Shown: piece by piece, positions 32,844 to 39,301 of the stretch | How positions within the stretch are numbered: position 1 is the first letter of the stretch | Layout of the letters: each line of letters begins with the position of its first letter | Assembly: GCA_964472315.1 (NCBI GenBank) | Contig: CAYYJS010000030.1 | Coordinates: 1-39,301 of the forward strand | From: CAYYJS01 sp964472315 | Lineage (GTDB): Bacteria; Verrucomicrobiota; Kiritimatiellia; UBA8416 | Reading direction: 5' to 3' | Length of the DNA: 39,301 nucleotides | Position numbers and translations under genes: made by a program | Notes under the pieces: generated by a model | What the model was told of the DNA's origin: nothing | Databases searched by the model: none | The model's input: only the letters and a program-made list of their open reading frames with translations

Positions 32844-33488
32844 TTACTCCTTGAGAGAAACCAGCCGGCGCGTGTCCATCGACGAGAATGCCCGGTTGAT
32901 GTGGTTGACGATGATGCAGATCACGAAGATGCCGACGAAGAGATCCAGCAGTACGCCGAGTTCGACCACCATCGGCATCGCCTGCAGGAGCAGCATGCCG
33001 AACACGAAGATGCCGTTCTCCAGAACGAGATAGCCGACGACCTGTGTCAGCGCCTTGAACCGTGTGATCAGCAACACGAAGCCGATGAAGAGGGTGGCGA
33101 TGGACGTCGGCACCAGCAGCGTTCCGGCGTGCTCGTCGATCAGCGGCAACTGATCCGCGAAGAGCAGGGCGAACACGGTCGCCAGCGCGCCCAGCGCCAG
33201 CGACGTGAGCGGGTTGACGAGGGGTTCCACCTCGCGCTTGATCTCGGCCGCGCGCAACGCCCGGACCATGATGGTCGGGATGACCACGCCCTTCAGCGCG
33301 ATCGCCGCGATGGCCGCCAGGATCAGCGGCACACTGGTGACGTGCTCGTGCGTCAACAGCGGAATAAGGCCGAGGAGCGCGCCCTGGAGCGCCACCGCGC
33401 GGATGACCGCGAGGATGCGGCTGGTGCCGAGCAGGAACAGATTAAGCATGAGCACAACGACGAGGATCGCGTTCAAGAGATGGAGCAT
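32844..33488 (-). CDS. hyfE: HyfE/NuoK-like membrane subunit
   Basis: A 214-residue protein with about seven hydrophobic helices and the HyfE pattern (MLHLLNAILVV start; GYLVLENGIFVFG; ELGVLLDLFVGIFVICIIV, with a conserved Glu before the helix). The longer HyfE includes a NuoK-like unit and links HyfC to the antiporter-like chain. I chose the ATG at 33488 because AGGTGA lies 6 nt upstream and the family starts there; a longer in-frame reading upstream is shadow. Confidence 0.9.
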   Translation of the reverse strand: MLHLLNAILVVVLMLNLFLLGTSRILAVIRAVALQGALLGLIPLLTHEHVTSVPLILAAIAAIALKGVVIPTIMVRALRAAEIKREVEPLVNPLTSLALGALATVFALLFADQLPLIDEHAGTLLVPTSIATLFIGFVLLITRFKALTQVVGYLVLENGIFVFGMLLLQAMPMVVELGVLLDLFVGIFVICIIVNHINRAFSSMDTRRLVSLKE

Positions 33489-33493
33489 GAGTA

Positions 33494-34405
33494 TCACCTG
33501 ACCAACAAGACGAAACCGAACCCACAGAACAGGACCGCGCTGACCAGCAGGAGCGGCACATGCCGCATCTGAAGTCGAGCCATGACCGACTCGACGATCC
33601 CGATCGCGCCCGCCATTCCCAAGATGTTCATGACAAAGATCGCCCAGTCGAGCCACCCCCTGTCGTGACCCAACGGCGCGATGACGTTCAGCAGGAACGC
33701 GCACAGAATGAAGAGCTTGAGGGCGGCGCCGTACAGAATCGCTCCCAACAGCGGCCCGCTGTGATCGAGCACCATGACCTCATGAATCATGGTCAGTTCC
33801 AGGTGCGTGTTGGGGTCATCCACGGGGATGCGGCAGGTCTCGGCCAGCAGCACGACAAACAGGCCGATGGCGATCAGGATCCGCGGCGCGACGGCCGCGG
33901 GGGCCGCCAGGGGACCGGCGACGCCGTGCAGCATGGGTGTGAGGCTCAGGGAGTCCGACAGACGGGCGAGCACCAGCAGCGCGAAGAAAAGCGCGGGCTC
34001 GGTCAGGCAGGCGAACGTGGCCTCGCGTGCCGACCCCATGCCCTCGAAGGCCGACCCGGTGTCCAGGGCCGCCGCCACCGTGAAGAAGCGCGCCAGGCCG
34101 AACAGGTAGGCGAAGAAGATCATATCGCCGGTGAACGCGATGGGCGCCGCGAAAGGTCCCATCGGCACCAGCATCCCCGCCAGCGCCACGGCGGCGGGTG
34201 GAACGATCGCGCCGGCGAAAAAGACCCACGTTGTGGTGGTGCTCACGACCATGCCCTTGCGCATGAGTTTGAAGATGTCGTAGTAGGCCTGCAGCAGCGG
34301 CGCTCCGCGGCGCCCGGCAAACCAGGCCTTGGTCCGGTTGATCACGCCCAGCAGCAGCGGCGGCAGGGCGATCAGGATCGCGATATGCATCAAGGTGTGG
34401 GTCAC
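33494..34405 (-). CDS. hyfC: HyfC/NuoH-like membrane subunit
   Basis: A 303-residue integral membrane protein that anchors the soluble arm and, by analogy with NuoH, passes redox energy to the membrane. Family motifs are intact: AGRRGAPLLQAYYDIFKLMRKG begins at residue 30, DTGSAFEGMGSAREATFA, and AETCRIPVDDPNTHLELTMI with its conserved acidic residues. GTG start with GGAGGTT 6 nt ahead; only 2 nt separate it from the preceding stop. Confidence 0.95.
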   Translation of the reverse strand: MTHTLMHIAILIALPPLLLGVINRTKAWFAGRRGAPLLQAYYDIFKLMRKGMVVSTTTTWVFFAGAIVPPAAVALAGMLVPMGPFAAPIAFTGDMIFFAYLFGLARFFTVAAALDTGSAFEGMGSAREATFACLTEPALFFALLVLARLSDSLSLTPMLHGVAGPLAAPAAVAPRILIAIGLFVVLLAETCRIPVDDPNTHLELTMIHEVMVLDHSGPLLGAILYGAALKLFILCAFLLNVIAPLGHDRGWLDWAIFVMNILGMAGAIGIVESVMARLQMRHVPLLLVSAVLFCGFGFVLLVR

Positions 34406-34407
34406 GG

Positions 34408-36408
34408 CTAACCTCCGGTTCTACCGACAACGAAGAGAACGATCGTGATGGTCAGGATATACAGCAAGTACAGATGCGTCTGGCCCTGCTGGAGGATGCG
34501 CAGCCAGGGCAGGTAGGTGTCCAGAAGACGAAACAGGGGCAGGACAAGACGGTCAAGCACCGTGTCCGGCAGGTGGGTTTCGAAACGCGCCGCGCGAGGG
34601 AACACGCGGCTGACCGCGGTCTGGGTTACCACGGGACGCATGACGAACCGGAACAAGGCCGGCACCGATTGGCTGAACGACGATCCCGTGTACTGCATCC
34701 GGGCGGTGGGTGCGGCATAGCCGCAATCCCAGGTGACCGACCGCGTCGGCGTCCGCCGCCGCATCGGCACGCCGATGGCGATGGCGACGATGGCCGCCGG
34801 AACGGCCATGGCCAACCCCATGATCGTGATCCATTCCACCGGCGCGAGCGCGTTCAGCGACGGGGCGGCAACCCCGGAGTTGCCGATCCATGCGGCGGCG
34901 GAAGCGCCAAGCCAGGGGGTGGCCAACGCCGGGAAGACTCCGAGCAGGGCGCATCCGCCCGCGAGCATGGCCATGGGGGCGAACATGGCGATGGCCGGGT
35001 CGTGCGCCCGCGCGCCGTCGTCCGTGCGCGCCGCGCCCAGGAAGACGACGCCAACGGCTTTCGCAAAGCAGGCCATGGCCAGCGCGCCGATCAGGGCCAG
35101 TACCACGGCGCCCGCGCCCGCCGCCGCGAGCCCGGGTTCGGCCGTCGGGCCCAATGTTCGGAAGAACCCGGCGTAGAGCAACCACTCGCCGCAGAACCCG
35201 TTCAGCGGCGGCAGGGCGCAGATCGACACCGCGCCCACCGTGAACAGGATCAGGGTTTGCGGCATGCGTTTGCCGAGACCGCCGAGACGTTCCATGTTGC
35301 GCGTGCCGGTCGCATGCATGATGGCGCCGGCGGCGAAGAAGAGCAGCGACTTGAAGAGGCTGTGATTCCAGACGTGGAAGAGCGCGCCTCCCATACCGAG
35401 CAAGGCCCAGTCGACCCGTCCGTGCGTGCGGCCCAACAGCGCAAGGCCGATGCCCATCGCAATGATGCCGACATTCTCGATGCTGCTGTACGCGAGCATG
35501 CGTTTGACATCCTTCTGGCCGATCGCGAAGGCGATTCCCGCGACGCCCGTGACCGCGCCCGCGGTCAGCAGCGTCCCGCCCCACCAGGCGGCGGGCATCG
35601 GCAGCAACGCCGTCATGCGAACGATGCCGTAGATGCCCATCTTGAGCATGACTCCCGACAAGACCGCCGAGACGTGACTCGGCGCATTGGCATGCGCGCC
35701 GGGCAGCCAGACATGCAGCGGCATCAACCCAGCCTTGAACCCGAAGCCCAGCACCGCGAGAAGGAACACCGCGTTGGCGAGGTGCGTCGGCGCCTCCCCT
35801 GCCGGTTCCAGGGCGTAGCTTCCCGTGACCTGATTCCACAGGGCGAACATGGCCATCAGGCACAGGGTTCCGACATGGGTGGCAACCAGATACACCCAGC
35901 CCGCCTGGCGTGCCTCGGGATTGTCCTCGTCGGCCGTGGCGGCGAAATAGGCGGAAATCGCCATACCCTCCCAGGCAAGCAGGAAGAGCATGCCGTCGCG
36001 AGCCAGCACGACCAGTGCCATGGTTCCGGCCAGCAGACCGCAGAAAGCGCCCAAACGGCCGCTGTTGTCCGGGTGGTCGGCCTGTTTCCAGTAGCCCAGT
36101 CCGTACACCGCCGCCAGTGCCGGCACCACAAACACCGGCACGAGAAAGACGGCGCCGATCGCATCGACCCCCACGGCGAACGCGCCCCACGGCAGAAACC
36201 ACGGCAAGCGCCACGACATGCCCTCCGGGTGGTGGATGAGCCCCGCCAGCCCCGCCAGCCCCGCCAGGCTTCCCAGGACCAGCAGCACGGTCGTTACGCG
36301 TTGCCCGTTCGGCATGCGCGAGGCGCCGAGCCAGGCAGGCAGACCACTCGCCGACAACACGACAACCGCGCCCAGAAGCAATGACAGACTCACCATATGT
36401 AGACCCAT
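34408..36408 (-). CDS. hyfB: HyfB-like antiporter-type subunit, second copy
   Basis: A 666-residue NuoL/HyfB-type protein. The antiporter core has the conserved Glu (FLLAWEGMAISAYF) and Lys (GFGFKAGLMPLHVWLPGAHA). The C-terminal HyfB extension starts with a marker shared with copy 1 (SVTWDCGYAAPTARMQYTGS) and ends in a further helix. Starts at an ATG whose first base is the stop's last (TGATG), so tightly coupled to the upstream copy. The core sequence of the two copies is clearly related but not nearly identical, so the duplication is old. Confidence 0.93.
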   Translation of the reverse strand: MGLHMVSLSLLLGAVVVLSASGLPAWLGASRMPNGQRVTTVLLVLGSLAGLAGLAGLIHHPEGMSWRLPWFLPWGAFAVGVDAIGAVFLVPVFVVPALAAVYGLGYWKQADHPDNSGRLGAFCGLLAGTMALVVLARDGMLFLLAWEGMAISAYFAATADEDNPEARQAGWVYLVATHVGTLCLMAMFALWNQVTGSYALEPAGEAPTHLANAVFLLAVLGFGFKAGLMPLHVWLPGAHANAPSHVSAVLSGVMLKMGIYGIVRMTALLPMPAAWWGGTLLTAGAVTGVAGIAFAIGQKDVKRMLAYSSIENVGIIAMGIGLALLGRTHGRVDWALLGMGGALFHVWNHSLFKSLLFFAAGAIMHATGTRNMERLGGLGKRMPQTLILFTVGAVSICALPPLNGFCGEWLLYAGFFRTLGPTAEPGLAAAGAGAVVLALIGALAMACFAKAVGVVFLGAARTDDGARAHDPAIAMFAPMAMLAGGCALLGVFPALATPWLGASAAAWIGNSGVAAPSLNALAPVEWITIMGLAMAVPAAIVAIAIGVPMRRRTPTRSVTWDCGYAAPTARMQYTGSSFSQSVPALFRFVMRPVVTQTAVSRVFPRAARFETHLPDTVLDRLVLPLFRLLDTYLPWLRILQQGQTHLYLLYILTITIVLFVVGRTGG

Positions 36409-38432
36409 CAAAACGGAAAACCGGCGAGAGATTCAACCCATTTCAGCATCAGCGCCTTGAACGGTATCAACGAGCCAAGCAGCAGCACAACCGCGATCAA
36501 CATGTACAGGAGATAGTTCTGCGTCAGACCGCGTTGAAACCGGTGCACCCAGCCGAACCAGCGCTGCACGGCGTGGCCGAACGGGACGAGCACGCGGTCC
36601 AGGATGGCATCATCCGTGTGACTGTGCATGGAGACGGCGCCGGGGAATACGCCCGCCACGCGCGGCCCATGCACGGATGGGCGGAGCACGCGGACGAACA
36701 GCGCGACGATGCTCTGGGCGAACGAAGAGGCGGTGTATTGCATGCGCGCCGTGGGCCGGGCATAGCCGCAGTCCCAGGTGACGGCATGTGCCCGTGTCGT
36801 CCGGCGGCGCGCGGTCAGCGCCGCCACCAGCGCGGCGCCGGCGATCAACGCCGCCGCCATGGCGCCGATGGCGCGTAGCGGAGCGTACCGTCGAATATCG
36901 ATGACGGAGGCATCCAGATCGGGCATCCAGGAGGCGACCGCGGCCTGCAGGCTCGGGACGACCAACTCGGGCGCCACGCCGATCAGGACGCAACACGCGG
37001 CCAGCGCCACCATGGGGATCCGCATGACGATCGACGCTTCGCGGGCATGTGCCGCCTCCTCCGTGCGCGGGTTCCCGAGGAAGGCCGTGCCGTACACCTT
37101 GACAAAGCACGCCACGGCCAATGCGCCGATCATGGCCAGCGCGGGCGCCGCCAGTACGGCCACCGAACCGCCGGCGCCATCCGTCACGGCCGTTTTCAGC
37201 AACCCCATGTACACGAACCATTCGCTGACAAACCCGTTCAACGGCGGCAATCCGCAAATGGCCACCGCGCCGACCAGAAAGCACGAGGTCGTCCAGGGCA
37301 TCGTCCGGGCCAGCCCGCCCAACCGGTCGAGCTGACGCGTGCCGACCCCATGCAGGACGGACCCGGCGCACAGGAACAGCAGCGACTTGAATAGAAAATG
37401 GTTCCAGACGTGCAGGAGGCAGCCGGCCATGCCCAAGACGATCCACGCGGGACGGTCGTGCGCACGGCCGAGCATGGCCACGCCCAGCCCCATCAGAATG
37501 ATGCCGATGTTCTCGACGCTGTGGTATGCCAGCAGACGCTTCAGGTCGTGCTGCGCCAGTGCAAACACAACGCCAAGCAGGCCGCTGACGACGCCCAGCG
37601 CCAGCACCAGGCCGCCCCAGCTCGCGGGAGCGGCGGGAAACAGCGAGATCCAGCGTATCAGGCCGTAGATGCCCATCTTGAGTACGACGCCGGACAGGAT
37701 CGCGGAGACATGGCTGGGCGCGTTGGCATGCGCGCCGGGCAGCCAGAAATGCAGGGGCATCATGCCGGCCTTCATCCCGAAGGCGAGCAGCCCCATCAGG
37801 AACAGCACGTGCATGGGACCGTATCCCATGGCGCCCACCGCCACCGGTTGCAGAATATAGAAACCCGTCGCCTGGCGCCAGAGTGCGAACAGGGCGAACA
37901 AGGTCAGGGTGCCGATGTGCGTGGCGATCAGGTAGACCCATCCCGCCGCCCGACAGTCCTCGTGGCAATCGTCGGTGCTTACCAGGAAGAAGGCCGACAG
38001 GGCCATCAGCTCCCATCCGAACAGGAAGGCCATGGCATGCCTGGCGACCGCCAGGAGCGCCATGCCGGCGACCAGGAGACCCCAGAATAGACGCAGCTTG
38101 CGGCCATTTTCGGGTTTATGCGCCTGCGGCCAATAGCCCAGTCCGTAGATGGCGCCCAGGCCTCCCATGAGAAAGACAGGCACCAGGAAGAAAGCGCTCA
38201 ACGCATCGACGCCGACGATGGCATCGCCCGCGGCCGGCCACGGAAAATGCAGTTCGGAAACCGGGCCGGGGCGCAAGGCCATCCATGCGCCCGTCAATCC
38301 CGCCAGTGCGGCGCCGACCATACCGGTTGCGGCGATCCACTGGCCGCGACCGGAGGAGCGGTGAAGGAACAGGCCGGGAACGCCGCTGACCGCGGATAGC
38401 AGAATGGCCGTGATGACCCATCTAACGGACAT
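36408..38432 (-). CDS. hyfB: HyfB-like antiporter-type subunit, first copy
   Basis: A 674-residue protein, same layout as the next gene: early Glu (FLFGWELMALSAFFL), central Lys (FGMKAGMMPLHFWLPGAHA), C-terminal marker VTWDCGYARPTARMQYT and an extended tail ending in a helix. Together with hyfB copy 2 and hyfF, it gives the complex three antiporter-like modules, as in respiratory complex I. ATG start, weak ribosome-binding site, 51 nt after the HTH-EIIA gene. Confidence 0.93.
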   Translation of the reverse strand: MSVRWVITAILLSAVSGVPGLFLHRSSGRGQWIAATGMVGAALAGLTGAWMALRPGPVSELHFPWPAAGDAIVGVDALSAFFLVPVFLMGGLGAIYGLGYWPQAHKPENGRKLRLFWGLLVAGMALLAVARHAMAFLFGWELMALSAFFLVSTDDCHEDCRAAGWVYLIATHIGTLTLFALFALWRQATGFYILQPVAVGAMGYGPMHVLFLMGLLAFGMKAGMMPLHFWLPGAHANAPSHVSAILSGVVLKMGIYGLIRWISLFPAAPASWGGLVLALGVVSGLLGVVFALAQHDLKRLLAYHSVENIGIILMGLGVAMLGRAHDRPAWIVLGMAGCLLHVWNHFLFKSLLFLCAGSVLHGVGTRQLDRLGGLARTMPWTTSCFLVGAVAICGLPPLNGFVSEWFVYMGLLKTAVTDGAGGSVAVLAAPALAMIGALAVACFVKVYGTAFLGNPRTEEAAHAREASIVMRIPMVALAACCVLIGVAPELVVPSLQAAVASWMPDLDASVIDIRRYAPLRAIGAMAAALIAGAALVAALTARRRTTRAHAVTWDCGYARPTARMQYTASSFAQSIVALFVRVLRPSVHGPRVAGVFPGAVSMHSHTDDAILDRVLVPFGHAVQRWFGWVHRFQRGLTQNYLLYMLIAVVLLLGSLIPFKALMLKWVESLAGFPF

Positions 38433-38483
38433 GGTGTCTTGCCGCGTCTCCGGTTCCGATCCGTATGTTCGACGCCCCCGCGT

Positions 38484-39200
38484 TCACGGATGCGACGCCT
38501 CGGCACAGGCCTGGGCGGCCGGCGTGGGCACGCCCGCCGATTCCGCGCGTTCCAGCAGGGACAGCAAGTCATCCGGCGGCGCCTGGCGTTTCAGGGCCGA
38601 CTTGAACTCGCTGTCGTGCAAGGCATGTCCAAGGCGTGAGAGCATGTGCAGATGCATGCGCACCGTCGGGCTGATGGTTGCGAACAGGATGCTGACCGGT
38701 TGACCGTCCACGGACATGAAATCGATCGGGTGCTTGAGGAAGCAGAGGGTCAGCAACGGAGCCGACACGTGAAGGACAACGGGGTTGCGCACATGCGGGA
38801 TGGCGATGCCGTCGCCGATCCCGGTCGAGCCCAGAGCCTCGCGCGTCAACAGCACTTGATAGAGGAACTCCCGGTCGACATCGGCGGGAAGGCGCAGGAT
38901 ACCGACAATCTCGCGCAGGACGGACGGCTTGTCGTGGCCGACCAAGCCATAGGAGATGCCGCCGGCGCGCAGGGCTTCCGACAGACGGGGCATCGGGGCC
39001 GCCGGCGCGTCGTCACTCTCGAAAATGCTCGGCGCGACATGAATGCCCCGTGAAGTGGCCCATTCCAGAAGGTCGGCGCGGTTGAAACGAAAGTGGCCGC
39101 CGATTCGGTGCGCGGGTATCTCGCCCCGATGAATCAGCCGGTAAATCGTCGCTTCGGACAAAGACGTTGACGCACAAATATCGCGGACGGTCAATTGCAT
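38484..39200 (-). CDS. Excisionase-type HTH fused to PTS EIIA domain
   Basis: A 238-residue probable transcription regulator. Residues 1-48 form a MerR/excisionase-type helix-turn-helix (LTVRDICASTSLSEATIYRL; IGGHFRFNRADLLEW). Residues about 72-225 form a fructose/PtsN-type EIIA domain whose phosphorylation site H136 is kept (GSTGIGDGIAIPHVRNP). It would take phosphate from an HPr-like protein and so sense carbon or nitrogen status. As the first gene of the hydrogenase-like operon, it probably controls it and itself; target sites are not identified. ATG start with AGGAC before it. Confidence 0.85.
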   Translation of the reverse strand: MQLTVRDICASTSLSEATIYRLIHRGEIPAHRIGGHFRFNRADLLEWATSRGIHVAPSIFESDDAPAAPMPRLSEALRAGGISYGLVGHDKPSVLREIVGILRLPADVDREFLYQVLLTREALGSTGIGDGIAIPHVRNPVVLHVSAPLLTLCFLKHPIDFMSVDGQPVSILFATISPTVRMHLHMLSRLGHALHDSEFKSALKRQAPPDDLLSLLERAESAGVPTPAAQACAEASHP

Positions 39201-39243
39201 GAAAGGTCCTATTCATTACAGGAACGGGTTGTTGAATCTCGCA

Positions 39244-39271
39244 AATCTACACGGTTCACTACCCTTGTCAA
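39244..39271 (-). promoter_or_regulatory. Sigma-70-type promoter of the hydrogenase-like operon
   Basis: On the minus strand a perfect TTGACA (39271-39266) and TAGATT (39249-39244, 4 of 6) are 16 nt apart. Transcription would begin near 39237, giving a leader of about 37 nt before the regulator's ATG. The window ends in an eight-G run just beyond. Confidence 0.6.
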
Positions 39272-39301
39272 CACATCGCCATGGCGCCGCCACGGGGGGG
39301 G

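Noticed and set aside
34474..36384. 636-codon plus-strand open frame opposite hyfB
   Set aside because: Low-complexity His/Arg/Gln-rich translation without domain features; hyfB on the other strand is well conserved.
39294..39301. G8 run at the window end
   Set aside because: It may be natural or a sequence edge effect; nothing can be concluded from the end of the window.

Overview
The window is GC-rich bacterial chromosome, densely coded, with only short gaps between genes. The clues to its origin are long secreted proteins built from fibronectin-III-like repeats, a type IV pilus locus of the pilT-secretin-pilB-pilC-pilA-pilMNO kind, a hydrogenase-4-like complex without a NiFe site, and CTTCGC-type repeats. 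These suggest an environmental member of the PVC group (Kiritimatiellota/Verrucomicrobiota-like) or a similar deep-branching Gram-negative. This placement is an inference; no rRNA or marker gene in the window settles it. There is no CRISPR array, insertion sequence or clear prophage.

Layout. (1) 1-4895, minus strand: a large secreted two-module repeat protein, tRNA-Glu(UUC), and a short run hisH-hisF-CDP-alcohol phosphatidyltransferase-small membrane protein. (2) 5036-9402, plus strand: a soluble PAS histidine kinase, an NtrC-class sigma-54 activator and a GT39-like membrane glycosyltransferase, all overlapping. (3) 9500-22907, plus strand: a near-complete type IV pilus / type II secretion-like operon (pilT, secretin, pilB, pilC, two nearly identical pilins, pilM, pilN, pilO, a PilP/GspC-like protein, three minor pilins, a small membrane protein, a lipoprotein and a PilZ protein). 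(4) 23170-29090, plus strand: mixed single genes: a secreted rhodanese with a possible sigma-54 promoter, a family-2 glycosyltransferase, a PAS-ended protein of unknown function, a C39-like cysteine peptidase, tRNA-Ala(CGC, minus strand), a ribbon-helix-helix-like protein and an ATP-grasp ligase. (5) 39200 down to 29030, minus strand: an eight-gene operon that starts from a good sigma-70-like promoter with an HTH-EIIA regulator and continues hyfB-hyfB-hyfC-hyfE-hyfF-hyfG-hyfI-like.

How they fit together. The kinase/NtrC pair sits directly ahead of the pilus genes, as PilS/PilR do elsewhere, and is the obvious candidate regulator. The pilus genes supply the outer-membrane secretin, both motor ATPases, the platform, the alignment complex and the pilins; the prepilin peptidase must lie elsewhere. 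The most unusual system is the hydrogenase-like operon. Its large subunit has lost all four cysteines that would hold the NiFe centre, while the small subunit keeps the proximal FeS cluster and three antiporter-like membrane subunits are present. That is the pattern of the Ehr (energy-converting hydrogenase-related) complexes, whose substrate is unknown: an ion-pumping relative of complex I that probably does not handle H2.
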